DNA of 64,000 nucleotides from the NCBI RefSeq assembly GCF_013385145.1, contig NZ_JABZEC010000002.1:240118-304117 (forward strand), written 5' to 3'. Positions 27,649 through 37,103 of this stretch are shown piece after piece (the first letter of the stretch is position 1; every line of letters begins with the position of its first letter). The position numbers and the translations under genes are program-made. Origin of the DNA: Bombilactobacillus apium (GTDB lineage: Bacteria > Bacillota > Bacilli > Lactobacillales > Lactobacillaceae). The notes below the pieces were generated by a model that saw only the letters and a list, made by a program, of their open reading frames with translations, searched no databases and was not told the DNA's origin.

Positions 27649-29175
27649 CTAATTATTACCTCTCCTATTAGTATATTTTTTTATATCATCAAACCAATTA
27701 TTTGTTAGCATAATTATGCATAAAACAATTACAAAAATAACCGTATATATACACCCTAATCCGATAAATGAAACTATTGATTTAATTGGATAAAGTTTAG
27801 ATATAATGAGTAAGTATGTTGTAGATACCGCACCAGGAATAAGGGTCACACCAACTTTTCTCCAAAAGTAAAACATATTGAGTTTTGCACGTACTTGGTA
27901 GAACCAGTTCATTATTAACCAACTAACTACTACAAATGTGAGTACAGTTCCAACCACAGATCCATAAAGGCCCCACTTTTTAATGGCAAAAACGGTAATA
28001 CCTATATTAGCAAGCGAAAATATAAATTCAACTACGGCTCGAAACTGATGGATATTCTTTGCTCGAATAATTTCATAACCTGTATTCTGCACAAGAGTAA
28101 CATAAAAAGGTACCACCAAAATGATAGAAAGCCAATATGCATCTTTATATTCTTTTCCGGCCCATACACAAATAAAAAACTTTCCAAGTACAATGAACCC
28201 ACCCAATATAAATGTTAGAACAGTCGATTGCATCATGCCTACTTTAGTCATAATCTTTGTTAATCTTATATTATCATCAGAAGTCGTAACAATTTCATTT
28301 ATCTCAGGAGCAAAAACTCCCGAAAGTGTTGTAGAAAGACTTATGAATATGTTTTTAATTTGATTGGCAACCGCAAAAATTGCAACATCACGTGCTCCTG
28401 AAAGCATACCTAATAAAAAGCTAGGCAAATTCCAATTGACTTGATCGATAATTTGATTTAAAAAAATAAAAAAGGAAAAAACAAAAACTTCACGTAATAA
28501 CGAAAAATCTAATTTTTTAAAGTAAAATCTCATGTGTAATTTGCGCATAGAAAATCTAACATTTAAAAAAAGAAAAAAGACAGTTACTACGGTTTGAACT
28601 AACACAATCGAAATTGCTTTAAATCCTATGAGAAGCAGAGGTATGGTTAGTATAGGTGTAATTATAGTTTGAAATAGTTGTCGTGAACGTTGAAACTTAA
28701 ATTGACTATGAGCAATAATATTTGAATCAAAAACAGAAGATATAAATGTCAATGCTACATTTAAAATCATCATAATCATTAAAATTTTAGTGGTACGTAA
28801 TTCAGACACAGATAATGTAGTACCAAATAAACGACTCTCATTAACTACAAGTAAATATCCGATAATTAACGATAACAATGCAAGGAAAGAAAAAATCAAT
28901 AAGTATAATCCATTTAACTTTCTTTCGGCATCAGGATCATCGGATACTTGCGCTTTAGCATAAAACCTTATATAAGCACTACCAAATCCTAAATCAAGCA
29001 AAGTTAAACTAATAATTACAGAATTTACCATCTGGTAAAGTCCATATTGTGACTGACCAAGTAGCCTCAATAAAATTGGAGTATACGCTAATGTAACAAT
29101 ATTCTTGGCAATTAAATTTAAATACGATAACAATACACCAGATTGTTTTTGTGTCAGTATAGCCTTATGCGTCAA
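27649..29175 (-). CDS. Polysaccharide flippase (Wzx-type; EPS block 1)
   Basis: The 508-residue protein with 12-14 membrane segments begins with GVLLSYLNLIAKNIVTLAYT and holds LLRLLGQSQYGLYQMVNSVI and LLDLGFGSAYIRFYAK, typical of PST-family O-antigen/EPS flippases. It starts at TTG with AGAGGTG about 6 nt upstream. It should move the undecaprenyl-linked repeat unit across the membrane for the block-1 polymerase. It is only distantly similar to the block-2 flippase by eye, which supports two separate loci. Confidence 0.9.
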   Translation of the reverse strand: MTHKAILTQKQSGVLLSYLNLIAKNIVTLAYTPILLRLLGQSQYGLYQMVNSVIISLTLLDLGFGSAYIRFYAKAQVSDDPDAERKLNGLYLLIFSFLALLSLIIGYLLVVNESRLFGTTLSVSELRTTKILMIMMILNVALTFISSVFDSNIIAHSQFKFQRSRQLFQTIITPILTIPLLLIGFKAISIVLVQTVVTVFFLFLNVRFSMRKLHMRFYFKKLDFSLLREVFVFSFFIFLNQIIDQVNWNLPSFLLGMLSGARDVAIFAVANQIKNIFISLSTTLSGVFAPEINEIVTTSDDNIRLTKIMTKVGMMQSTVLTFILGGFIVLGKFFICVWAGKEYKDAYWLSIILVVPFYVTLVQNTGYEIIRAKNIHQFRAVVEFIFSLANIGITVFAIKKWGLYGSVVGTVLTFVVVSWLIMNWFYQVRAKLNMFYFWRKVGVTLIPGAVSTTYLLIISKLYPIKSIVSFIGLGCIYTVIFVIVLCIIMLTNNWFDDIKKYTNRRGNN

Positions 29176-29189
29176 TTAATTCACCTCTA

Positions 29190-30296
29190 CTATACTCGAA
29201 CAATAAGTGAAAGTTCTTTTTGTATAACATTATCTTGTTCACATTTATCCAACACATGCTGGTGTGAATTTACCGACATATTTCCAAATTTGATAGGAGA
29301 ATTCCCAATATCTCTTAATGCATCGACAATATCTTCCACACTGTTTGTTAAATATCCATCTTTTTGATTATCTACGAATTCAGGAATAGCAGTACTCCTA
29401 GATGTAATTGGTATCAATCCACTCATCATTGCTTCACACATTGAGACTCCTTGGGCATCTTGACGTGATGGACAAAGAAAAACACCATTACTATTATGCA
29501 ATTGTTCTATCTGTTCCTGTGACTGAAAACTTGGTATTATTGTTACATTTGAAAGCTTGGAAATATGTGCAGTATCTTTTTTAAGATACTTACCTTCTCC
29601 AGCAATAGTAAATGTATACTTTAAGAAATCTTTTTCCATCGAAAATTTTTCAATGGCTTTCATAGCAATATCGGTCGCGTACTTTCTACTTGTAAACGGT
29701 CTAATTAGTAAAACCTTATAGCGTTGTTTCTCATCTTTTTTTTGAAAAGAAAAGATATGACTATCAATACCATTAGGAATTATAGAACTGTAATGAAATA
29801 TACTGTCAGTATCATCGCTAGCAATCTTTTTCATCCACTTAGAAACAAAAACAAAATGTGCGTTTATATTTTCTTCTACATAATGGTGAAAAGCATGTAG
29901 TTGAATACTATTTTTAAATATATATCCCAAAAACTTTGGTGACCTAGCATTAAATAATCTTCTCTTCCATGATAGGGCTTCAAAACCGTGCACCCATACT
30001 ATTTGCGGAATATTTTTATATTCAAGAAGAACCTGTACCATTTTATACGTAAGAAAATGAATCACTATTTTATCAAACTGTCCCAAATCTAGTCTTGCTC
30101 TTAAATTATCAGCTGTCCCCTCTAGCACCCCAATCCCCTCAAATTCATATTCACTTTTGTGATTGGAAATAACAAACACTTCAAAGCTAATATCCGGATC
30201 AAGACGTTTATAAGCTAATAGACGAGTATGTACAAACATATTTCTGTACAAATTACCCTCTTTTGGATACTGTTGGGTCAGTATAAGAATCTTCAC
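29190..30296 (-). CDS. Glycosyltransferase family 4 (EPS block 1)
   Basis: I choose the GTG at 30296, which has AAAGGA about 7 nt upstream and gives KILILTQQYPKEGNLYRNMF at the N-terminus; an ATG at 30317 lies deeper in the polymerase gene. The 368-residue GT4 has LLIRPFTSRKYATDIAMKAI near 190-209 and NGVFLCPSRQDAQGVSMCEA near 270-290 (the E-x7-E-like donor region). It overlaps the end of the polymerase gene by 44 nt. Cytoplasmic sugar transfer is inferred; donor unknown. Confidence 0.88.
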   Translation of the reverse strand: MKILILTQQYPKEGNLYRNMFVHTRLLAYKRLDPDISFEVFVISNHKSEYEFEGIGVLEGTADNLRARLDLGQFDKIVIHFLTYKMVQVLLEYKNIPQIVWVHGFEALSWKRRLFNARSPKFLGYIFKNSIQLHAFHHYVEENINAHFVFVSKWMKKIASDDTDSIFHYSSIIPNGIDSHIFSFQKKDEKQRYKVLLIRPFTSRKYATDIAMKAIEKFSMEKDFLKYTFTIAGEGKYLKKDTAHISKLSNVTIIPSFQSQEQIEQLHNSNGVFLCPSRQDAQGVSMCEAMMSGLIPITSRSTAIPEFVDNQKDGYLTNSVEDIVDALRDIGNSPIKFGNMSVNSHQHVLDKCEQDNVIQKELSLIVRV

Positions 30297-31539
30297 TTTT
30301 TTTATCCTTTCGATCAAAAGATACTAGCAATGCTACAAATGTTGATGCCAATATTTCTTTAAAAACATGTCCAGCTACTAAACTGTATAATATAAGTACC
30401 AATAGTCCCCACTTAGAAAATATATGAGCCCTATCACCAGAATTACGTTTCCACATATATCCAATCGTAACTCCATATACAAGGATAACTAAAAATACTC
30501 CCCCATCTATAAACAGGTCTACCATATCCATTTCAGCAATAAATCCGACCGGAAGCATTGATACTCCTGCACCAAAAACTACACTAAATGGAATTCCATT
30601 AGATTTTACAATCGACAGCATTTGCTGCAGACGACTAAATCTTCCACTCAGTAAAGTGTCAATAATACTATTAGAAGCTCTATACAAATACTGCTGTCTA
30701 ATTAATAGTCCTTGCAAGGCGGATCTTAGATGTTGATAGATTGCGTCTAGATTAAATAGCGATACTACTATGGCAATGAACAAAATCAAAACTATAATTA
30801 AGTAACCTACTACTTGCCATGCTCTAACCGTCTTTTTGATTACAGGAAATGTAAGAACAAATACTATAAGAATTCCAAGTTCAAACGTTATGGATGCAAC
30901 ACTCGTCTTAGAGCCCTGCATCCATAACGCCAACCACGTTACTAAGAGATAACATGAATTCACTACTCTAGTACTATCGAATATCTTTATAATATTCACC
31001 AAAAAATAAATTGATGCAACAATTAAAACAATATTGGAGCTATTATTTGCAATAAAAAAACCCGAGTTTCCTAATGATGAATTCACATAGGTTTTTCTAG
31101 ATAGTCCAACAATCGTTGGGAGAATGAAAAGAAATGGCATTACCCGGAAATTAAATCGTAAAATTTCATTAATCCAATTAGAGTCAATAAGATTTATACC
31201 TTGAAGTGACCTAATAAGTATCAATAAAATCACATAAAAATATATTTTAGAAAAAAAAGTTAATTCATTCATAATGTGAGATATATCAAGCTGGCCTTCA
31301 TTATTAAGAAGTAAAAATATACTACCTATATCAAAAGACAAGATGCTGATGAGCAAGGTGAAACGTACCTTTGAAACTTGTAGTAACATAATTAATAAAT
31401 AGAATAATGCTAATGTACGAATACTAGGAACTATTTGTCCTAATACTTCTGGAAGATAATTAGTTGCAAACCCATTAAAAGCATCCATAATTACTGTTAA
31501 TGAAAGAAATATTTTTAATGATCTTATTTCAAGCTTCAA
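30253..31539 (-). CDS. EPS polymerase (Wzy-type; EPS block 1)
   Basis: The 428-residue protein starts at TTG with AAGGTGAG upstream. It has about eleven predicted membrane segments and a long external loop around 255-320 containing LIRQQYLYRASNSIIDTLLS and GRFSRL, a pattern of Wzy polymerases near the active loop. It would join flipped repeat units into long chains. Wzy proteins share little sequence, so the call rests on topology and position between glycosyltransferases and the flippase. It is a second polymerase, distinct from that at 15.8-17.1 kb. Confidence 0.8.
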   Translation of the reverse strand: MKLEIRSLKIFLSLTVIMDAFNGFATNYLPEVLGQIVPSIRTLALFYLLIMLLQVSKVRFTLLISILSFDIGSIFLLLNNEGQLDISHIMNELTFFSKIYFYVILLILIRSLQGINLIDSNWINEILRFNFRVMPFLFILPTIVGLSRKTYVNSSLGNSGFFIANNSSNIVLIVASIYFLVNIIKIFDSTRVVNSCYLLVTWLALWMQGSKTSVASITFELGILIVFVLTFPVIKKTVRAWQVVGYLIIVLILFIAIVVSLFNLDAIYQHLRSALQGLLIRQQYLYRASNSIIDTLLSGRFSRLQQMLSIVKSNGIPFSVVFGAGVSMLPVGFIAEMDMVDLFIDGGVFLVILVYGVTIGYMWKRNSGDRAHIFSKWGLLVLILYSLVAGHVFKEILASTFVALLVSFDRKDKKSEDSYTDPTVSKRG

Positions 31540-31543
31540 AATC

Positions 31544-32035
31544 TCACCTTGGCTTCACTATTTTATTTAAGTATGACTCTAAATATAAAATATAAGTTGA
31601 TGTATTAGACTTAAATTTTTTATATACACCACTTTTTAACTTATCTAATGCTGTTGCCAATTCAACTTCTGAAGTGGCCATCTCAATATAACCAGCAGAT
31701 TGAAATGCATTTGCGATTTCAAATTGATGGTTATCAACATGTTCATTAAAATCTTTTTGTCTCGGAACAGCAATTACACATTTATCCATTTCCAAAGCTC
31801 CTACTATTGCTCCAGTACCAGCGTGTGTAATTACAATATCAGACTGTGCCATCTTTTCTCTAAATTTAGATCTATCAATAAACTGACTTGTTTCAAATAA
31901 ATACCCATCATCAATATTATTACCTATCTGAGCAAATACCGGTTCATTAATTATATTAGCAATAATTAAGTTGTTAATATACCTAAGAAGTCTGCTAAAT
32001 TCAAATTTTTGTGACCCAACCGTTACAAATATCAT
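31544..32035 (-). CDS. Alg13/PssE-like glycosyltransferase catalytic subunit
   Basis: The 163-residue protein begins MIFVTVGSQKFEFSRLLRYI and holds DIVITHAGTGAIVGALEMDK near 84-103 and CVIAVPRQKDFNEHVDNHQF near 104-123. These are hallmark blocks of Alg13/GT28 C-terminal domains (EpsF/CpsG/PssE), which bind the nucleotide sugar. It works as a pair with the membrane-bound Alg14-like protein encoded just upstream. The pair typically adds the second sugar (often galactose or glucuronic acid) to the primed lipid carrier. Confidence 0.92.
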   Translation of the reverse strand: MIFVTVGSQKFEFSRLLRYINNLIIANIINEPVFAQIGNNIDDGYLFETSQFIDRSKFREKMAQSDIVITHAGTGAIVGALEMDKCVIAVPRQKDFNEHVDNHQFEIANAFQSAGYIEMATSEVELATALDKLKSGVYKKFKSNTSTYILYLESYLNKIVKPR

Positions 32036-32047
32036 ATTTCATCCACC

Positions 32048-32521
32048 TTAATAAATTGATCCTAAATAAACTGCATTGGGGTAGAACTTCTTCATTTCTT
32101 TCCATTGAATAATAAATACATCAGCAAATTTATAAACAAACTTCCCCGTAAGTGTGGGTGATTTAATTTTTGCAAATGATTCAATATAAATAATTTTTTT
32201 TCTAAATATACGAGCTAATAATAGCATAGGAATTGTACACAATGCTCCTGTGGATATTATAGCATCTGGTTTCTCTTTAAAAAAAATATAAATTGACTTA
32301 AAAAGAATATTCAGTAAATAAAATAGTACAAATTTATCTTCACGATTTACTTGCTTAATCAAATATTTTGCATGTGAATCTGCAACGTATTTAGTTTTTT
32401 CAGTTACAAAAAATATAGAATAGTTTTCTTTCAGAACCTTTAGTCGATACAACTGTTCAAAATGACCTCCAGATGAAGAAATTAAACATAACTTTAAAAT
32501 ATTACCAACTCCTAGGTCCAA
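32048..32521 (-). CDS. Alg14/PssD-like glycosyltransferase membrane subunit
   Basis: The conserved part KLCLISSSGGHFEQLYRLKV is the Alg14/CpsF/PssD opening with the SSGGH loop. EKPDAIISTGALCTIPMLLL and KKIIYIESFAKIKSPTLTGK follow. It recruits the Alg13-like partner to the membrane and binds the acceptor lipid. The start is odd: the frame's TTG at 32521 precedes the AGGAG ribosome site. The codon 8 nt after AGGAG is ATT (residue I8), so the real start may be a rare ATT. The protein is then about 150 residues. Confidence 0.9.
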   Translation of the reverse strand: MDLGVGNILKLCLISSSGGHFEQLYRLKVLKENYSIFFVTEKTKYVADSHAKYLIKQVNREDKFVLFYLLNILFKSIYIFFKEKPDAIISTGALCTIPMLLLARIFRKKIIYIESFAKIKSPTLTGKFVYKFADVFIIQWKEMKKFYPNAVYLGSIY

Positions 32522-32523
32522 TA

Positions 32524-33750
32524 TTAATTACATTTAAAAATATCTCTTGTGTAAACCTTGCCTTGAACATCATCCAAATCACTATTATAACGATTAGCAA
32601 TAATTGAACGAGCCTGTTGCTTAAAGGATTTTAAATTATTAACAACCAGACTATCACAAAATTCTTCACCATCATTTAACGTAGGTTCGTAAATGATGAC
32701 TCTTGCTCCCCTAGCTTTTATTTGCTTAATCACTCCTTGAATACTACTTTGTCTAAAATTATCTGAATTACTTTTCATTGTTAATCGATAAACACCAATA
32801 GTAACTTTTTTATCAGATTTAGAATCAGCATATCCCGCTAATTGGAGAACTTGATTGGCAATAAAATCTTTTCTAGTACTATTTGAATCCACAATGGCCT
32901 GAATTAAATTCTCTGGAACATCCTGGTAATTGGCAAGTAACTGTTTCGTATCTTTCGGTAAACAGTAGCCCCCATAGCCAAAAGAAGGATTATTATAGTG
33001 ATCCCCGATTCTAGGATCCAGCGATACTCCCTTAATAATTTGTTTTGGATCTAAACTTTTAACTTCTGCATAGGTATCAAGTTCGTTAAAGAAGGACACT
33101 CGCAGTGCCAAATACGTATTTGCAAACAACTTTACGGCTTCTGCTTCTGTGAAACCCATAAATAGGGTTTCAATATCTTTTTTAATTGCTCCTTCTTGTA
33201 ATAAAGTCGCAAAAGTCTGCGCGGCTTTAACCAATCGGCAATCTTTTAGATCCGTACCAACCACAATTCGCGAAGGATACAAGTTGTCATATAAAGCCTT
33301 TCCTTCTCTTAAAAATTCAGGACTAAAAATAATATTATTTGTATTAAAAGAACGGCGAATCTTATCTGTATAACCAACTGGAATGGTCGACTTAACCACC
33401 ATAATAGCTTCTGGATTAATTTTTAATACTAATTCAATAACCTTTTCAACCGCTGCTGTATCAAAAAAATTCTTTTGTGTATCATAATTAGTCGGTGTGG
33501 CAATAACAACATAATCTGCCTGTTGATAAGCCTCTTTCGCTTCTGTAGTTGCGTGTAAATCAAGTTGGTGATTACCCAAATAATCTTCAATTTCTTGATC
33601 TTTAATTGGCGAGTGACCTGAATTAATTAACTCTACTTTTTCAGAAATAATATCAATAATCTCTACATGATGATGTTGAGATAATAGAGTTGCAATACTT
33701 AACCCAACATATCCCGCTCCGGCCACCGCAATTCGATATTCATGTGCCAT
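32524..33750 (-). CDS. ugd: UDP-glucose 6-dehydrogenase
   Basis: The 408-residue protein closely follows the HasB/Ugd pattern of streptococci and lactobacilli. It has NAD motif [11 protein letters not shown] at 8-18, TPTNYDT near 85-91, [20 protein letters not shown] at 142-161, and the catalytic Cys263 in [10 protein letters not shown]. It ends with [20 protein letters not shown]. It oxidises UDP-glucose to UDP-glucuronate with two NAD. The Alg13/Alg14-like pair next to it may use that donor (inference), giving an acidic EPS. Confidence 0.95.
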   Translation of the reverse strand: MAHEYRIAVAGAGYVGLSIATLLSQHHHVEIIDIISEKVELINSGHSPIKDQEIEDYLGNHQLDLHATTEAKEAYQQADYVVIATPTNYDTQKNFFDTAAVEKVIELVLKINPEAIMVVKSTIPVGYTDKIRRSFNTNNIIFSPEFLREGKALYDNLYPSRIVVGTDLKDCRLVKAAQTFATLLQEGAIKKDIETLFMGFTEAEAVKLFANTYLALRVSFFNELDTYAEVKSLDPKQIIKGVSLDPRIGDHYNNPSFGYGGYCLPKDTKQLLANYQDVPENLIQAIVDSNSTRKDFIANQVLQLAGYADSKSDKKVTIGVYRLTMKSNSDNFRQSSIQGVIKQIKARGARVIIYEPTLNDGEEFCDSLVVNNLKSFKQQARSIIANRYNSDLDDVQGKVYTRDIFKCN

Positions 33751-33809
33751 CGTACTGATTTTCCCCCTTAATTAATACTAACTTTGAACAAATACTTCAT
33801 AATTCTTTT

Positions 33810-34520
33810 TTAATACCCATTTGGTTTTACCATAATTGATAATGTTCTAAATATGATTTTTAAATCATTCCAAATACTTCGATTACGAATATAAGCTAAA
33901 TCTAGTTCGACCATTTCGTAAAAGCCAACCTCATTTCGCTCGGAAACTTGCCATAAGCCAGTACAGCCGGGTATCACCAACAATCGCTGCTTATCATAAT
34001 CGGTGTAATCAGCGACTTCGTGTGGCAGTGGCGGCCGAGGTCCAACCAAGCTCATATCTCCTTTGAGGACATTCCAAAGTTGCGGTAATTCATCGAGACT
34101 CGTTCTACGCAAAAAATGACCCACCTTAGTCACTCGTGGGTCATCCTTGATTTTAAACATGGCCCCCTCAACCTCGTTTTGTTCTAACAATTTATCTAAC
34201 TTAGCTTCTGCATCGACGCACATTGAGCGAAGTTTATATATTTGAAAGCGCTTTTCTTTTTTCCCAATCCGCGTTTGCCTAAAGAATATAGGACCCTGTG
34301 GGTCATCTAATTTAATCATTCCCGCTAAGATTAAAAAAACAGGTAACAAAACAACCAGCCCTGCTCCACTCAGAACTATATCTGATAATCGTTTCACAAG
34401 ACGATAACCCCATTGCCGATCCAACTCTTTAGACTTTATCTGGATGTGTTCTCCCACTTTGCCTGGGAATTTATCTTTTGCCAACAATTTCGAAGGTGAA
34501 ATTTGCTGTTGATTATGCAT
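33810..34520 (-). CDS. Priming sugar-phosphate transferase of EPS synthesis
   Basis: This 236-residue polyprenyl-phosphate hexose-1-phosphate transferase has one membrane segment at about 50-72, then [50 protein letters not shown] and [20 protein letters not shown], the complete bacterial sugar-transferase signature (PssY/WbaP C-terminal type). It loads the first sugar-1-phosphate (usually Glc or Gal) onto undecaprenyl phosphate. Only one priming enzyme is visible, so both EPS blocks may depend on it. Confidence 0.95.
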   Translation of the reverse strand: MHNQQQISPSKLLAKDKFPGKVGEHIQIKSKELDRQWGYRLVKRLSDIVLSGAGLVVLLPVFLILAGMIKLDDPQGPIFFRQTRIGKKEKRFQIYKLRSMCVDAEAKLDKLLEQNEVEGAMFKIKDDPRVTKVGHFLRRTSLDELPQLWNVLKGDMSLVGPRPPLPHEVADYTDYDKQRLLVIPGCTGLWQVSERNEVGFYEMVELDLAYIRNRSIWNDLKIIFRTLSIMVKPNGY

Positions 34521-34616
34521 TAAATTTCTCTCCCCACTAAAACCCCATTCATTTTTGGCCTTGAATGGTCCCCCACAAGTTCAACATTAATGACAAAATT
34601 AATTAATAACTGATTA

Positions 34617-35372
34617 TTATTTATCAGTTAAATATATTTTCTTTAAATCGCTTAGATCTCCACTAGTAAAATCTAGTTGCTTTTGGGCATAATTTGCCCA
34701 AGTTCCAAATTCTTTTTGGATCACATTATGTGCCGCTTGGTAATAGGCTGGTTCGGCCTTTTGGCCATTCATTTGATTTACTAATTGACTTCCCGAACTA
34801 GTCTGGGAAATCCACTCCATTGCCTTGTTGGTTAAAAGGTAATCAGCATAAATCGTTTCTTCAGGAACTCCCAATAAGCCTTCAACAATCATCGCCGCAA
34901 TTCCGGTTCGATCTTTTCCGGCAGTACAGTGGAACAAAAGGGCTTGCTCAGGATCTTCATTCATCAATAAGAACTCGAGAAAACGCCGGTAGGTATCATT
35001 GGCATGACTATCCAACAACATTCTCCGATACATAATCAACATTGGATCCTCTGGCGCCTGAAAACGCCGCTTTACTTTCTCTAGCCAAGAGGCATGGTCA
35101 CTAAACGGTAGTACTGACAAATTATAATAACGAGCCTCTGTGGGAATCGTATCCGGATAACGCTCAATTTCGCTAGCACTTCGAAAATCGATGATCGTCT
35201 GAACTCCATATTTATCGGCCAATTGTTCTGCCGCCGTTTGTTTCAAATCAACGAGTGAACCCGAACGTAATAATTTTTGAGCTTTAATCCTTTGTCCCGT
35301 AGTGGTTGAATAACCACCTAAATCTCGTAGATTTAAAGCTCCTGGGATCGCCAAAAATTGCTCTGCTGGCAC
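34617..35372 (-). CDS. Tyrosine-protein phosphatase of the EPS locus (DSP/PTP type)
   Basis: The 251-residue protein carries P-loop HCTAGKDRTG at 148-157 with catalytic Cys149, and the conserved GALNLRDLGGY near the N-terminus, as in the PF13350-type bacterial phosphatases. Start is GTG with GGAGG about 9 nt upstream. Firmicute EPS loci usually carry a PHP-type CpsB instead; here a Cys-dependent enzyme takes that place. It should dephosphorylate the BY-kinase encoded next to it and so tune chain length or export (inference). Confidence 0.9.
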   Translation of the reverse strand: MPAEQFLAIPGALNLRDLGGYSTTTGQRIKAQKLLRSGSLVDLKQTAAEQLADKYGVQTIIDFRSASEIERYPDTIPTEARYYNLSVLPFSDHASWLEKVKRRFQAPEDPMLIMYRRMLLDSHANDTYRRFLEFLLMNEDPEQALLFHCTAGKDRTGIAAMIVEGLLGVPEETIYADYLLTNKAMEWISQTSSGSQLVNQMNGQKAEPAYYQAAHNVIQKEFGTWANYAQKQLDFTSGDLSDLKKIYLTDK

Positions 35373-35544
35373 TCGTCCTTCCCTCCTTTTTAAAAAAGTC
35401 GTCTCTGTAATTTTTGTTTTTTGGTCTAAAAAACAGGAATGCCTCTTTCCCGATTAGCGAACACTTTCTGCTAGCCAGAAAAAGGCTGAATTTTAAAGAC
35501 ATTATAAACAAAATAATATTCTTGACTTTGGTTATAAGTCAAAT

Positions 35545-36288
35545 TTATTTAGAAGTATAGTAGCTACCATAGTAATAACCATACTGACTCCGCCGAGCCG
35601 CTTCTGGAACCCGATTCATCACCACTCCAATGATATTGGCATGAACCTTCTCCAATAAATTTCTAGTTTCCAGTAACATATTCTTTTGGGCAATTCCATA
35701 AGGAGCAACAATTATAGTCGCATCGGTGCGCGAAGCGATAATCTGGGCATCCGTCACCGACATTACTGGTGGGGCATCCAAAATCACTAAATCAAAGGCT
35801 TGGGAAACCAACTTTAAAATATGTTGCATTCTTTTACTGGACAAGAGTTCGGAAGGATTAGGTGGAATGGGTCCGGCCGGTAAAACGAAGAGATTCTCAA
35901 TTGCCGTCTTTTGGCAAGCTTTAACTAACTTTGCTTCATCTTCTTCACCGGTTAATAAATCCACTAAACCAAACTTATTCTGCAAGCCAAAGGTCGCTTG
36001 AATCGTTGGCCGGCGCATATCAGCATCTAACAAGAGGGTACGAATCCCTTGTTGGGCAAAAGTCGCCGCCGTATTAGCACTGACTGTCGACTTTCCTTCA
36101 CTAGGGCTATCTGAAGTAAAGACTAAGGTCTTAATCGGATCGTCGGCCTTAGCGTACAAAATATTGGTTCTTAGGGTCCGATATTCTTCACTGACCCGGG
36201 CCGAAGGATCATAGTCGGCAATTAAGGCGACTCCACTACGCCCACTTTCATTGGAGAGTCTACTTTTTTTCTGTTTCCAAAATGACAT
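35545..36288 (-). CDS. BY-kinase (tyrosine-protein kinase, CpsD/EpsB type)
   Basis: The 247-residue cytoplasmic kinase has Walker A SPSEGKSTV at 61-69, the second Walker motif LLLDADMRRPT near 86-96 and VILDAPPV further on. The C-terminal tail YGYYYGSYYTSK at 236-247 is the autophosphorylated Tyr cluster of this family. It needs the separate Wzz-type membrane activator encoded 11 nt upstream. Phosphorylation cycles with the phosphatase next door control polymerisation in known systems. Confidence 0.95.
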   Translation of the reverse strand: MSFWKQKKSRLSNESGRSGVALIADYDPSARVSEEYRTLRTNILYAKADDPIKTLVFTSDSPSEGKSTVSANTAATFAQQGIRTLLLDADMRRPTIQATFGLQNKFGLVDLLTGEEDEAKLVKACQKTAIENLFVLPAGPIPPNPSELLSSKRMQHILKLVSQAFDLVILDAPPVMSVTDAQIIASRTDATIIVAPYGIAQKNMLLETRNLLEKVHANIIGVVMNRVPEAARRSQYGYYYGSYYTSK

Positions 36289-36299
36289 TTTCTTTCCTC

Positions 36300-37058
36300 C
36301 TAGCGCCGGGTCGGCAACTTATGATTACGCATCTTCCGTGATCTTGCTAAACCTAGTTTCATATCCGCAGCATCAATTTCTGAAATTGAACCTAACATCG
36401 GTAGGCGCAACTTTTGTTCAATAAATTCAGTACTCTTGATTGTTTTATCTGTTAAATCGCGGATTAGAGCTACTAGACAACCGACAATCAGTCCTACCAG
36501 TAATCCTAAAACAATATTAATTGTTGGTCGCGGACTAACTGGCTTTCTTTTTAGAGATCCCTTGGAAATAACCGAAACATTTTTGGCATTGGTCATAATC
36601 TTGGTAACTTTTTCTTGAAAGACTGACACCGTCTCATCAGCTAAGGCTCGGGCTAAGTAAGGATCATCAGCTTTAGCGGTAACACTAAGAACTTGGGAAT
36701 TTTGGTTGTTGGAAATTTTAATTTTTTTAGCTAAATTATCAGTATTTCCACTAACCGCAAAATTACGGGCATTTAAATTTTTCTTAACCTGCTTCATCAC
36801 GACATCTTTAGTGATGATATCCTTGTAGGTATTAATCATCTGCAAGTCGGATTGAATCTGATTATATTGAGCATTCCCATCTTCAGAGCGTTTTTGATTG
36901 ACTAAGATTAAGGAACTAGATTGGTATTGCGGCGTCATTACAAAATAGGTCACGGCTACCGCTAAGACACCCCCAATTCCGGTCATCAAAAGAATTAATA
37001 ACAGATGTTTACGCAAGGTAGCCATTAATTGGCCCAAATTAATTACTTCGTCGTTCAT
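36300..37058 (-). CDS. Wzz-type chain-length regulator / BY-kinase activator (CpsC/EpsA)
   Basis: The 252-residue membrane protein has an N-terminal Wzz domain (INLGQLMATLRKHLLLILLM with TM1 at about 17-38), a periplasm-side coiled region, and TM2 at about 178-198 after the Pro-rich KRKPVSPRP. The short cytoplasmic C-terminus with basic residues should contact and activate the kinase. Gene order with the kinase and phosphatase is standard for Firmicute EPS loci. Confidence 0.93.
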   Translation of the reverse strand: MNDEVINLGQLMATLRKHLLLILLMTGIGGVLAVAVTYFVMTPQYQSSSLILVNQKRSEDGNAQYNQIQSDLQMINTYKDIITKDVVMKQVKKNLNARNFAVSGNTDNLAKKIKISNNQNSQVLSVTAKADDPYLARALADETVSVFQEKVTKIMTNAKNVSVISKGSLKRKPVSPRPTINIVLGLLVGLIVGCLVALIRDLTDKTIKSTEFIEQKLRLPMLGSISEIDAADMKLGLARSRKMRNHKLPTRR

Positions 37059-37103
37059 TGCTTCCTCCCAAAAATCTTTTTTCAGTAATTTAAATTCCTA
37101 GTG

